From the NCBI GenBank assembly GCA_021805275.1, contig JAJZFQ010000008.1:1-26830 (forward strand): DNA of 26,830 nt, in the 5' to 3' direction. The notes under the pieces are model-generated. The model saw only the letters and a program-made list of their open reading frames with translations. It was not told the DNA's origin and did no database searches. Positions 6,826 through 15,324 of this stretch are shown here, one piece after another. The stretch comes from Pseudomonadota bacterium (lineage in GTDB: Bacteria; Pseudomonadota; Gammaproteobacteria; Steroidobacterales; Steroidobacteraceae). The translations under genes and the position numbers were made by a program. Position 1 is the stretch's first letter, and every line of letters begins with the position of its first letter.

Positions 6826-8409
6826 TCAGGCGGCGAAATAGTGGGCGAGATATTCCTCGAACGTGCCGCGATCGGCCGCCTCGATGGCCTTCTGCCGCTC
6901 GAGCGAGGTGCGGGCCTCCGCGGCAAACTCGGCCAGGCGCGCCTCGTTGGGCGGGTACAGATCGAGAAAGTAGTCCTTGTGCAGCCTCGACATGCGCAGC
7001 GCCAGCTCGGAAAAGGACTCACCAGTGGTGGCCAGCTCGCCGAGCAGCCGTGCCGAGGGCGTGTGCGCAGCGTCGGCGATCTTGGCGCTCTGCACCGCAA
7101 GGGCCTGCGAGTACGGTCGCGCCGCGTCCCCCCGGTCGAGGATCTCGCAAAGAGCGCTCATCTCCTCGAGCAGCTCCCGGGCCCAGGCGATCATGGACAC
7201 CTCGCGTCCCTCGCGTAAGAGCGTCAGTCCCGGCTCGCGGCCGCGCCGCGCAACCGTGAGATGATTGAGGTCGACCGCGTGCTGCTCGCCGTCGGCAATC
7301 GGCGGGCTGTCCTTCAGCAGGCACAGCGCGAGGAACGCCTCGAGGAAACGCAGCTTGTTCTGGTTCACGCCAACCGGGTCGAACGGGCTGACGTCGAGTG
7401 CGCGCACTTCGACATATTCAACGCCGGCGCGCCGCAGCGCCTGGGTCGGCCGCTCGCCGGAACGGGCCACCCGCTTGGGACGGATGAAGCTGTAGTACTC
7501 GTTCTCGATCTGCAGAATGTTGGCATTGAGTTGACGGTACGCGCCCTCGACGTTCACACCGAGTGCCGCGTATGGGGCGTGCGGCGTGCTGATGGCGCGA
7601 CTGAGATCGCGGACGTACTCGGTGAGACTGTTCACCGAGACCGTCAACTCCGCCTGATTGCGATTGCGGTAGCCGATGTCGCTCATCCGCAGACTGGTTG
7701 CGTTCGGCTCGTAGGCCGTATGGGCCGTCAGGTCCCGAAGCGTGTGCGACCGGCCGCCGAGGAACGACTTGCATACGACCGGCGACACGCCGAACAGGTA
7801 CAGGACGATCCAGCCATGTCGCCGGTAATTGCGCAGCAGGTCGAAATAGCGCGCCGAGATGAATTCCTGGCCGTGATCGGGCGCTTCCAGCACCTCCGCG
7901 TAGGCAGGCCAGAAATGGCTCGGAAACGAGTAGTTGAAATGAACCCCTGAAATGGCCTGCATCATGCGGCCGTAGCGCACGCCGAGCCCTTCACGGTAGA
8001 CGCTTTTCATCCGTCCGATGTGCGAGTTGCCATAGCGGGCGATGGGAATCTCTCCATCGCTGTCGATGCGGCACGGCATGCTGGTGGCCCACAGCAGTTC
8101 CGTACCGATGTGGCGATAGACGAACTGATGCATGTCAAGCAGATACTGCAGCAGTTCCCACGTGGTGGTGAAGGTCGGGGTTACCAGCTCGATCAGCGCC
8201 TCGGAGTAATCGGTGGTGATGTGCTCGCTGGTGAGCGCCGAGCCCAGCGCCGACGGATGGGGCGTCTGCGCGAGTCGCCCCTCGGGCGTGACGCGCAGCG
8301 ACTCCTTCTCCACGCCGCGGCGCCCGCCCAGCAGGAGCGAGGACCGGCCGCTGTTGAGCAGCGCGCTCAGGCGCCGCTCGAATGTTGTGTCGCGGACAGC
8401 ACCGCTCAT
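6826..8409 (-). CDS. gshA: Glutamate-cysteine ligase (GshA)
   Basis: The product catalyses the first, rate-limiting step of glutathione synthesis: ATP-dependent ligation of L-glutamate to L-cysteine in the cytosol. The 527-residue length fits the E. coli-type (class I) enzyme of about 518. Hallmarks are GVEKESLRV near residue 33, HPSALGSALTSEHITTDYSE, SMPCRI, YREGLGVRYGRMMQ and ISGVHFNYSFP, followed by the long C-terminal helical region. Start 8409 gives a normal N-terminus. The stop of the upstream DUF1499 gene is only 19 bp away, so the two are probably cotranscribed. No gshB is in the window. A glutathione S-transferase lies about 2 kb away. Confidence 0.96.
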   Translation of the reverse strand: MSGAVRDTTFERRLSALLNSGRSSLLLGGRRGVEKESLRVTPEGRLAQTPHPSALGSALTSEHITTDYSEALIELVTPTFTTTWELLQYLLDMHQFVYRHIGTELLWATSMPCRIDSDGEIPIARYGNSHIGRMKSVYREGLGVRYGRMMQAISGVHFNYSFPSHFWPAYAEVLEAPDHGQEFISARYFDLLRNYRRHGWIVLYLFGVSPVVCKSFLGGRSHTLRDLTAHTAYEPNATSLRMSDIGYRNRNQAELTVSVNSLTEYVRDLSRAISTPHAPYAALGVNVEGAYRQLNANILQIENEYYSFIRPKRVARSGERPTQALRRAGVEYVEVRALDVSPFDPVGVNQNKLRFLEAFLALCLLKDSPPIADGEQHAVDLNHLTVARRGREPGLTLLREGREVSMIAWARELLEEMSALCEILDRGDAARPYSQALAVQSAKIADAAHTPSARLLGELATTGESFSELALRMSRLHKDYFLDLYPPNEARLAEFAAEARTSLERQKAIEAADRGTFEEYLAHYFAA

Positions 8410-8428
8410 GGATCTCTGATGCCTCTCG

Positions 8429-9226
8429 TCAGGGCGCCTGCATGCGCCGCAGGAACAAACGGATGCGCGCCGCGTTGGTACCCAGGTCGCTCAGCCCGAC
8501 GCGCGATTCGCTGCGCACGTCGAGACGGGAACCGGCGCCTTGCTGCCGAACACGGACCACGATGTCGTCCTTGAAGTCGAAGAACAACGTGTGCGCGGTT
8601 GCTTCCAGGCGACCGTCTGCGGGCACGTACGCATCGATGCGCCAACCGAACGCCTCGGCCACGCGACGCGCCTTGGCCAGAGCCTGCGCTGGTGGCAGAG
8701 CAAGAATCAGCGGCTTGATGTCCGGATAATACTCTGCCTGCAACTGCGGCACATCGATCATTTTGCCGCCAGGACCCGGCACCTCGCGCCGGTACTGTGC
8801 CGGAACGGTCGCATCCGCACGCTCGCGCCGCGCCACGACGGCGACAAACCGCGGGGGGTGGAGCAGATCGGTGGTGATGTCGTTGATGGGCGGACTTGCC
8901 CGCGCCCGCTCGACCCAGGACAGTACGTATGCGGTCACCGCCAGACCGATGACGATGCCCACCACCGCTGCGGTGCCGGGGATGCGCGAGCCCTTGGCGG
9001 TGGCGAACAGCACGCCAACGATGGTCATCGCAGTGCCGAGCACGACGACCCCGAGCCCGATCACCAGACTCATCAGCGCCACGCCCACGCCGGCGAGATG
9101 AAACCGGTTCAAGGGCCCGGCGAGCAGCGTTACGAGCAACCCCGCGGCGAGAATCCACAGTCCCGCGCGGGTGATCCGTCCGGGCCAGCTCGGCGGGCGC
9201 AGCGAGGGGAATACTGGGGTGGTCAT
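8429..9226 (-). CDS. DUF1499 membrane protein
   Basis: The 265-residue protein has three predicted membrane segments (about 21-38, 46-74 and 84-104). A DUF1499-type globular domain follows, with PPINDITTDLLHPPRF and IDVPQLQAEYYPDIKP near its start and FFDFKDDIVVRVR and LDVRSESRVGLSDLG near its end. DUF1499 has no established biochemical role. I chose the ATG at 9226 because GGGGAG lies about 7 bases upstream. The open frame continues to 9334 but lacks a good start signal. It ends 19 bp before gshA on the same strand, suggesting a shared transcript. The 94-bp gap upstream is divergent from the phosphorylase gene. Confidence 0.82.
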   Translation of the reverse strand: MTTPVFPSLRPPSWPGRITRAGLWILAAGLLVTLLAGPLNRFHLAGVGVALMSLVIGLGVVVLGTAMTIVGVLFATAKGSRIPGTAAVVGIVIGLAVTAYVLSWVERARASPPINDITTDLLHPPRFVAVVARRERADATVPAQYRREVPGPGGKMIDVPQLQAEYYPDIKPLILALPPAQALAKARRVAEAFGWRIDAYVPADGRLEATAHTLFFDFKDDIVVRVRQQGAGSRLDVRSESRVGLSDLGTNAARIRLFLRRMQAP

Positions 9227-9320
9227 GGAGTGCTCCCCGTGACAGGCACGAACTTGTTGCCCGGCTTCGTTTGAGGCATCTTGCAGCCTCGCGGCCAAGG
9301 GCGCAACAGAGAACCCCATC

Positions 9321-10166
9321 ATGATCGGCATCATCGGCGGAACGGGCCTCTATCGAATGGAGGGGCTGCAAGTCAACGAAGCGCGGCAGCTCGACACCCC
9401 TTTCGGCCAGCCTTCGGCGCCGGTCATGCTCGGCCGATTCGGGGACTGCCCGGTCGCATTCCTCGCCCGGCACGGACTGCAGCATCATCTGCTGCCGAGC
9501 GAGATCAACTTCCGGGCGAACATCTGGGCGCTGAAAAGCGTCGGCGTGCGCACCGTGATCGGCGTCTCCGCCGTGGGAAGCCTGCGCGAGGAGATCCGGC
9601 CGGGCGATCTGGCCCTGCCGGCGCAGTACCTGGACTTCACCAAGGGCGTGCGCGCGGCGAGCTTCTTCGGCCGCGGAATGGTCGCGCACGTCTCGACGGC
9701 GCACCCGACTTGCGCAAGCACGAGCGCACTGCTCAGCGGCTCGGCCGCCGCGCTCGGACTGGCGCTGCACCGGGGGAAGACTTACGCCTGCGTCGAGGGA
9801 CCGCGCCTCGGCACGCGTGCCGAGAGTTTCTGGCTGCGCGCGGCAGGCGCTGACCTGGTCGGTATGACCAACGTTCCCGAGGCGTTCCTTGCGCTCGAAG
9901 CGCAGCTCGGGTACTGCACGATCGCGGTCGCGACCGATTACGACTGCTGGCTCGAGGATCCCGCACAGCACGTCTCGCTCGAGCAGGTGATGAGCCAGTT
10001 CCGCGACAGCCTGGCGCGCGTGCAGCAATTGATCGCTCTGGCGGTGCGCGAATATCGCGACGACGATTCGCGGCCCTGCCGGCAGGCTCTGCGCGCCGCT
10101 GTGATCACGCCGCGCGAGGAACTGACCGAGACGCAGCGCTCGATCCTCGATTTCCTCAGCGGCTGA
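9321..10166 (+). CDS. mtnP: S-methyl-5'-thioadenosine/thioinosine phosphorylase
   Basis: This 281-residue enzyme belongs to the PNP/MTAP family, which phosphorolytically cleaves methylthioadenosine or methylthioinosine during methionine salvage and polyamine by-product recycling. Motifs in order are GTGLY (7-11, phosphate loop), RHG (50-52), the long SAVGSLREEIRPGDLALP stretch, EGPR (159-162), MTNVPEAFLALE (182-193) and TDYDCW (205-210). The MTN/TDYD combination points to the methylthio-nucleoside branch and away from guanosine/inosine PNP. Sequence alone does not settle adenosine versus inosine preference. Pseudomonas has a thioinosine-specific member. It is divergent from the DUF1499-gshA unit and convergent with the GST gene. 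Confidence 0.88.
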   Translation: MIGIIGGTGLYRMEGLQVNEARQLDTPFGQPSAPVMLGRFGDCPVAFLARHGLQHHLLPSEINFRANIWALKSVGVRTVIGVSAVGSLREEIRPGDLALPAQYLDFTKGVRAASFFGRGMVAHVSTAHPTCASTSALLSGSAAALGLALHRGKTYACVEGPRLGTRAESFWLRAAGADLVGMTNVPEAFLALEAQLGYCTIAVATDYDCWLEDPAQHVSLEQVMSQFRDSLARVQQLIALAVREYRDDDSRPCRQALRAAVITPREELTETQRSILDFLSG

Positions 10167-10187
10167 CCGGGCGCGTCCCGTCAGCCG
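10160..10187. terminator. Hairpin containing both convergent stop codons
   Basis: CGGCTGAC (10160-10167) and GTCAGCCG (10180-10187) are perfect inverted repeats with further GGG/CCC pairing inside. The mtnP stop (10164-10166) and the GST stop (10181-10183, minus) both lie within the stem. It probably serves as a compact two-way terminator, though no T-tract follows in either direction. Confidence 0.5.
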
Positions 10188-10777
10188 CCTTCGCGGGCCA
10201 GCGCTCGCTCGTAGGCCGGGCGCGCCACCGTGCGCTCGGCGTAGGCGTCGATGACGGCGGACTTCTCCATCAGCGGACTCTGCCTGAACATGGCGAACGT
10301 CGTGCCATAAAGCACGTCCAGTGCACTGAAATGCTCCCCGAGCAGGTACGGACCGCGCGCGAGTGCTTCGATGAGGGGCCTCAACGCTTCCTCCACCACA
10401 ACCCACCCAGCCGTACCGCGCGGCACGTCCGTCTTCAGGAACTTCGACACGAAGGCCGGCTCAAGGACGCCGCCGTAGTAGGCGAGCCAGCTCAGGTAGG
10501 CGCCGCGCTGCGGCGCTCCGACCGTCGGCCCGAGCCCGGACTGCGGGAAGCGATCGGTCAGATACAGCGCGATTGCCGACGATTCGAACACCAACGTTCC
10601 CTCGTCGAGGATTGCAGGCACCTTGCCGAGCGGGTGCGGATTGGCCGGGTCGCGCTCCCCGGTGCCGTCGCGCTTGCGCACGTTCACGCGTTGGATCCGA
10701 TAGTCGACCCCGAGCTCCTCGAGGAGAAAGATGAAGCGTGTGGAGCGGGTCTTCGGATGATGAAACAGCGTAATCAT
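10181..10777 (-). CDS. Glutathione S-transferase
   Basis: The 198-residue cytosolic GST has the thioredoxin-like N-terminal domain. It begins ITLFHHPKTRSTRF, with the S/R catalytic region at residues 8-14, and then shows HPLGKVPAILDEG (cis-Pro VP) and the glutathione-binding VFESSAIALYL. The all-helical C-terminal domain includes YLLGEHFSALDVLYG, the conserved N-capping/hydrophobic-staple segment. It conjugates or uses reduced glutathione. The specific electrophile cannot be inferred. The start at 10777 gives the normal N-terminus. It is 81 bp downstream of the patatin gene on the same strand and may share its transcript. Confidence 0.92.
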   Translation of the reverse strand: MITLFHHPKTRSTRFIFLLEELGVDYRIQRVNVRKRDGTGERDPANPHPLGKVPAILDEGTLVFESSAIALYLTDRFPQSGLGPTVGAPQRGAYLSWLAYYGGVLEPAFVSKFLKTDVPRGTAGWVVVEEALRPLIEALARGPYLLGEHFSALDVLYGTTFAMFRQSPLMEKSAVIDAYAERTVARPAYERALAREGG

Positions 10778-10858
10778 GCGCGTTCCCGGTCGGCTATGGA
10801 CTGTGCAAATATACAGCCGCCACCCTCGCGTCGCAACCCCGTCCCCCTCCGTCGGCCT

Positions 10859-12658
10859 TTACTCGCCGACCAAGCCGACGCTGCGCCACAGCGGACAGTC
10901 CTCCGGCAGCTCATCGATGCGCTGCGCCGTGTACTCGTAGCCGGCCTGTATCGCCTGCTCAAATGCCTTCCAGTTGAGCATGTCGATCTCGGCGAGCGGC
11001 GGCCGCAGCAGCAGATCGGTCTTGCCGCGTTGGGTGGCCGTCAGCGCCGAGCTGTTGACCATGCCAGTACGCCAGAGGATCTGAAAGATGTTCGGCAGTT
11101 GCCGGCGCGCCTTGACCCAGCGGAGCAACTGCCATGGCAGGGGCACGTCGATGTCGCCCCCATGGGTGGCAAAGGCGCGGTCGGCGCCTGCGTCGCAACC
11201 GATCACTGGACCGCGTCCGGACTCCAGCATGATGTCGACCGGCAGATTGTTCATCGCTCCCCCGTCGACCAACACATCGCCCTCGTGAACCACCGGTGGC
11301 AGTACGCCCGGCACGGACACCGAGGCGCGCAACGCCCGCCACAGCTCGCCGCGTCGGTGCACGCAGATGTGACCGGCGGTCAGATTGGAGGAGACGCAGA
11401 AAAATCCTAGGGGCAGGTCCTCGATCGCCAGCTCGCCGAATGCCTCGAACAGCATCCGGCTCACCCGCTGTCCGGAAACCAGCGAAACGAACGGCAGCGT
11501 GTAATCACGCAGCGGCCGGCGCTCGACGAAATAGTGCCGGAACCGTTCGATCATTTCATCCACACTCCAGCGGGCGGCCACGCCGGCGCCGAGGATGCCC
11601 CCCATGCTCGTGCCGCCCAGCAGATCGATGGGAATGCCCGCCTCTTGCAGCGCTCGGACGGCGCCGATGTGCGCAAAGCCGCGCGCGCCGCCCCCGGAGA
11701 GCACGAGCCCGACGGCCCGCCCGGCGAGCATGCGCGCCAGGCGCGAGTAATCGGCCGCCGACTGCACGTGGTGGTGCGGAATGTCCGGCAGGTTGGCGAG
11801 CCAGCGGGCGGCGGCGCCGGTCTCGATGCCGCTGTCGTGCGCCAGGATCAACTCCCAGCGCTGCGGCGTGAGGCTGTGATCGTGCGGCCAGCGCAGCGCC
11901 GCCCAGCTGCCTGCGGGACTCTCTGCCCGCGCCAGCAGCAGCAGCGCATCGGCCTGCCGTTCGCACAGCTTGGTCCAGCGGTTCGGGGTCGGCTCGGCGA
12001 CGTACACGACGAAGTCGTTCGATGACTCGACGTTGTTGAACCATTGGCTGGTGTGAGTGCCGGCACGCGCGTTCCAGACGAGCTCGGTGCGTCCGAATTG
12101 GCTGAGCGCCTTGACCAGCGAAGTCGAGAAGCCGGCGAAATCCACCTCGAGGCTCTGCGGCAGCACCGTGAACGTCGAGGCGCCGCGCACGTGCGCCCGC
12201 GGCGGGCTGTCCATCCGCTCCAGGCGGCTCACCATCAGCTGCGCGATGCGCCACATCGCTTCCGGATCGCGCCGCAGCACTTCGTTGAACGCGCGGCTGG
12301 AGATGCGCGCCAGCTCCGTGTTGCGCAGGGCCACCACGTTGGCGGTGCGCGGATGGCCCGAGATCAGGCCCATCTCCCCAACCGTGTCGCCGGCGGCGAG
12401 CCGGGCGAGAAAGCGTCCCTGCACGCGACCGTCGGCAGTCAGCACCGCCAGACTGCCACTCAACACCACATACAGCGCATCGGCCGGCTCGCCGGCCGAA
12501 AACAGCACCGCTCCGCCGGGCAGGGACAGCCACTCCGCCGCCGCGGCGATGTCATGCAGCACCGCGGGCGGCAACCCGCTGAACAGCGGCATTTCCCCCA
12601 GCAGTACCGCGAGATCATCGCGTACGCTCTTGCGATCCTCGAAGATGCCAGGGCTCAT
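10859..12658 (-). CDS. Patatin-like phospholipase with N-terminal cyclic-nucleotide-binding domain (NTE-like)
   Basis: The 599-residue protein combines two domains. Residues about 20-140 form a cNMP/Crp-type beta-roll with GEMGLI (94-99) and RTA (104-106) in the phosphate-binding position. A middle segment (about 160-305) resembles the linker of bacterial neuropathy-target-esterase homologues. The patatin serine hydrolase domain has the oxyanion motif SGGGARG (321-327), nucleophile GTSMG (Ser351) and catalytic Asp in DGGAMNN (Asp465), so the dyad is intact. Family members deacylate phospholipids or lysophospholipids at the membrane. A cyclic nucleotide may regulate activity, but that is inferred. 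The ATG at 12658 has GGAGAG 6 bases upstream. It follows the truncated S9-like gene by 46 bp. Confidence 0.92.
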   Translation of the reverse strand: MSPGIFEDRKSVRDDLAVLLGEMPLFSGLPPAVLHDIAAAAEWLSLPGGAVLFSAGEPADALYVVLSGSLAVLTADGRVQGRFLARLAAGDTVGEMGLISGHPRTANVVALRNTELARISSRAFNEVLRRDPEAMWRIAQLMVSRLERMDSPPRAHVRGASTFTVLPQSLEVDFAGFSTSLVKALSQFGRTELVWNARAGTHTSQWFNNVESSNDFVVYVAEPTPNRWTKLCERQADALLLLARAESPAGSWAALRWPHDHSLTPQRWELILAHDSGIETGAAARWLANLPDIPHHHVQSAADYSRLARMLAGRAVGLVLSGGGARGFAHIGAVRALQEAGIPIDLLGGTSMGGILGAGVAARWSVDEMIERFRHYFVERRPLRDYTLPFVSLVSGQRVSRMLFEAFGELAIEDLPLGFFCVSSNLTAGHICVHRRGELWRALRASVSVPGVLPPVVHEGDVLVDGGAMNNLPVDIMLESGRGPVIGCDAGADRAFATHGGDIDVPLPWQLLRWVKARRQLPNIFQILWRTGMVNSSALTATQRGKTDLLLRPPLAEIDMLNWKAFEQAIQAGYEYTAQRIDELPEDCPLWRSVGLVGE

Positions 12659-12704
12659 CGCGCACTCTCCGACACCTTACCCCCCCTCAACTCAATGTAG
12701 CGGT

Positions 12705-13748
12705 CTAGCCTCGTTCCCGCCGGACTCTCCACCGGCCCGTCCTCAGCCGCCGCGCCCCGCCTAATGCAGATAGCTGTGCAAAAATGGACCGATTGCGTGC
12801 AGGAGCGAGCTGCGGGTAGGACTGTCCGACGAGCATCGCGCGATGCGCCGCGCAGTCCGAGAGACAACAAATCGGCGCGATGACCGGACCGCACACCTCG
12901 GCCAACACCTCCGTTCCGTTGCGCGACGCAGCGTAGACCCGCAACGGAATGCCGGGAAATGCGCGCGCGACCGAGGCGTAACGGACTTGGGCCGCCGGAT
13001 CGAGCCATCGGTAGCGATTACGGCCGCCCTCCGGCGTGACCCCCAGCGGCCGGCGCGAGTCGCGGAGTTCCGCGGAAGACGCGCCGCGGCGTACCACCCA
13101 TCCGATCGTAAAGGCGTTGCCGTGGCCGATCACGCGGTAATCGCCGCTGCGTGGAGCGACGGCGAACAGGTTGCCCCGCCAGCCGGAATCACCCCGCGAG
13201 CCGTGAATCAACGTGCCGGTGCTCGACCGATAGGCGTTGGCCGGCCACGCATACCTGAACATGATCACCCCGTGTGGGCGGTGCGGATCGGCAAGCCCCA
13301 GGCGTGCGGCGGTAACGTACTGGATGTCATTTCCCGACAGCAGCGGCACGGGAGCCTGCCCGGTCTTGATGTCCAGGGCCAGGATGCGCTCGATGAGGCC
13401 GCGGACATTGACTCCGGGCGCCCGCAGGTGGATCGGCATCGTCACGGTCTGCAGAAGCATGTCCGAACCGCCCCAGCGCAAGGCCGAAGGCTCCTTCCGC
13501 CGATCAATGTGAAAGACACGCTGAACGCGGCGCACGGCATGGTGGTACACGAGCGCATCTCGCTGCGCCCCGTCGCTTTGGATCCAGGCCAGGACCCGGC
13601 CGCGGGCGCTCAACGTAACGGCACGGACGGCCTGCATTGCTGCGACGGCCTCCGGCAGATCGGCTGGCGGCGCTTCGGCCACAGCCGAGGCCGACCCGAG
13701 GCATCCTACGCACAGTGCGATCAGTGCACTCGCGGCGATCTTGCGCAC
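12705..13748 (-). CDS. Truncated S9-peptidase-like protein (N-terminal propeller part only), probable pseudogene
   Basis: The 347-residue product starts with a signal peptide (RKIAASALIALC..., cleavage near AVA/EA). It resembles the N-terminal beta-propeller of prolyl-oligopeptidase-family (S9) periplasmic hydrolases, as in AVRAVTLSARGRVLAWIQSDG, RWGGSDMLLQTV and a run of YRVIGHG/RYRWLDP-type blade segments. Intact members continue into a roughly 250-residue alpha/beta-hydrolase domain with a GxSxGG nucleophile. Here the protein ends soon after SYPQLAPAR, with a low-complexity Arg-rich tail (RRLRTGRWRVRRERG) and no catalytic residues. The GTG at 13748 has an excellent GGGGAGG site. I read it as a gene that has lost its 3' half, probably by deletion. 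It could be a stand-alone propeller. Confidence 0.55.
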   Translation of the reverse strand: MRKIAASALIALCVGCLGSASAVAEAPPADLPEAVAAMQAVRAVTLSARGRVLAWIQSDGAQRDALVYHHAVRRVQRVFHIDRRKEPSALRWGGSDMLLQTVTMPIHLRAPGVNVRGLIERILALDIKTGQAPVPLLSGNDIQYVTAARLGLADPHRPHGVIMFRYAWPANAYRSSTGTLIHGSRGDSGWRGNLFAVAPRSGDYRVIGHGNAFTIGWVVRRGASSAELRDSRRPLGVTPEGGRNRYRWLDPAAQVRYASVARAFPGIPLRVYAASRNGTEVLAEVCGPVIAPICCLSDCAAHRAMLVGQSYPQLAPARNRSIFAQLSALGGARRLRTGRWRVRRERG

Positions 13749-13849
13749 TCAATCCTCCCCGCGTGCTTGCGCACGTCTGTGGTTCTTCCCCCGGCGCAGC
13801 CACGTCGCGCCCCCCTGCGATCGTCGACCCGGCGTGCCCGTCCGGCCCG

Positions 13850-15136
13850 CTATTTCTCCACGATCGCCGTGACGCCCATCCCGCCAGCGGTGCACACCGA
13901 AACCAGGCCGCGCCGGGCCGTTGAGTCGGTCGCGAGCAGCTTCGCGAGGGTCGCCAGAATGCGCGTACCGGTGGCGGCGAACGGGTGACCGATCGCGACG
14001 CTGCCGCCCTTCACGTTCAGCCGCGTCCGGTCGATCGCCCCGAGCGCGGCGGCGAGCCCGAGCGATTCGCGGCAGAAGGACACGGACTCCCAGGCCGCGA
14101 GCGTGCACAACACCTGGGCCGCGAACGCCTCGTGGATTTCGTAGTAATCGAAGTCCTGGAGTGTCAATTGCGCATCGCGCAGCATGGCCGGGACGGCGTA
14201 TGCCGGGGCCATGAGCAACCCCTCCCGGCCGCTCGCGAAGTCGACCGCCCACACCTTGCCATAGGTCAGGTGGGCGAGCACCGGAAGCTTGTGCTGCTCA
14301 GCCCACTGCTCGCTGGCGAGCAGCACGGCACTCGCCCCATCGGTGAGCGGCGTGCTGTTGCCGGCGGTGAGCGTGCCGTCACGCGGATCAAAGCTGGCGC
14401 GGAGCTTCGCGAGCTTCTCGAGCGAGGTATCGGGCCGTACGTTGTTGTCGGAGGCGAGCCCCAGATGCGGTTCGACGAGATCGGCATAGAAGCCCTCGCG
14501 CCAGGCCTGGGCCGCCTTCATGTGGCTGTCGTAGGCGAGCCGGTCCTGCGCCTGGCGAGAGATGCGCCAGCGTCGCGCCATCAGTTCCGCGCTCTCGCCC
14601 ATGGACAGTCCCGTGCGTGGCTCGCCGACCTGGGGGAACACGGGCCGAAAATGCCCTGGTCGCAACCGCAGCCACGGCGCGAGACGCTGCGCGAAGGTCT
14701 TGCCGCGGTGACTGGCGAGGAGCAACTGCTGATAGTTGTGCGGATAGCTGACGGGTGGATCGCTGATCGTGTCGACGCCGGCGGCGATGCCCACCTCGAT
14801 CTGTCCCAGCGCGATCTTGTTGCCGATCGCAACCGCCGCCTCGAGACTGGTGCCGCAGGCTCGCTGCAGATCGAGTCCGGGCGTGTGCGGGTCGAGGCCG
14901 CTGGACAGCACGGCCTCGCGCGTGAGGTTGTAGTCCGCGGGGTGTTTGATGACGGCGCCGGCCGCGACGTCCCCGAGTCGCTCCCCGTGCAGCGCGAAGC
15001 GCTCCACCGTGCCGCGCAGCACCGCCGCGAGCATCTCGGCATTGCCCACTGCAGCGTAGGCCGTGTGGGCTCTGGCGAACGGAATGCGCACGCCGCCCAC
15101 GATAGCGACGCGCCGCACGGCTGAGCCGACGAGCAT
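13850..15136 (-). CDS. Thiolase family acetyl-CoA acyltransferase/acetyltransferase (FadI-like)
   Basis: The 428-residue cytosolic thiolase has all catalytic residues: nucleophile Cys94 in LQRACGTSLEA, His384 in SVAIGHPFAATG and Cys415 in SVCTAGGMG. The YEIHEAFAAQ block is also present. Thiolases cleave 3-ketoacyl-CoA with CoA (beta-oxidation) or condense two acetyl-CoA. The length and the NYQQLLLASHRGKTF insertion fit the FadI-like group. Chain-length preference is not visible. The ATG at 15136 has GGGAGGGG about 4 bases upstream. It stands alone, divergent from the dienelactone hydrolase, with no fadJ partner in the window. Confidence 0.92.
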   Translation of the reverse strand: MLVGSAVRRVAIVGGVRIPFARAHTAYAAVGNAEMLAAVLRGTVERFALHGERLGDVAAGAVIKHPADYNLTREAVLSSGLDPHTPGLDLQRACGTSLEAAVAIGNKIALGQIEVGIAAGVDTISDPPVSYPHNYQQLLLASHRGKTFAQRLAPWLRLRPGHFRPVFPQVGEPRTGLSMGESAELMARRWRISRQAQDRLAYDSHMKAAQAWREGFYADLVEPHLGLASDNNVRPDTSLEKLAKLRASFDPRDGTLTAGNSTPLTDGASAVLLASEQWAEQHKLPVLAHLTYGKVWAVDFASGREGLLMAPAYAVPAMLRDAQLTLQDFDYYEIHEAFAAQVLCTLAAWESVSFCRESLGLAAALGAIDRTRLNVKGGSVAIGHPFAATGTRILATLAKLLATDSTARRGLVSVCTAGGMGVTAIVEK

Positions 15137-15324
15137 GCACCCCTCCCGCGGGACGCGTCGCGTCCCGATCCACCCGCTAGGCTATCACGGGCCGCACGCA
15201 GCACGCCAAGCAGCCCCCGTGGTGCGCCAGAACGAGCGGACGGAGCGCTTCCGCGCGTGCGCGGCGCGCGATATCCTCAGCCGCTGTCGCACGGCGCACG
15301 CCACTCGAAGGTCGGAACATCACT

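Noticed and set aside
8406..10406. A 666-residue open frame on the minus strand spanning gshA's start, the DUF1499 gene and mtnP.
   Set aside because: It crosses three recognisable genes in other frames, is Arg/Ala/Gly-rich with no domain, and reflects the lack of stops in GC-rich DNA.
12843..15124. Long plus-strand frames (381 and 379 residues) opposite the S9-like gene and the thiolase.
   Set aside because: The thiolase on the minus strand has all catalytic residues. The plus-strand products have no motifs and no ribosome sites.
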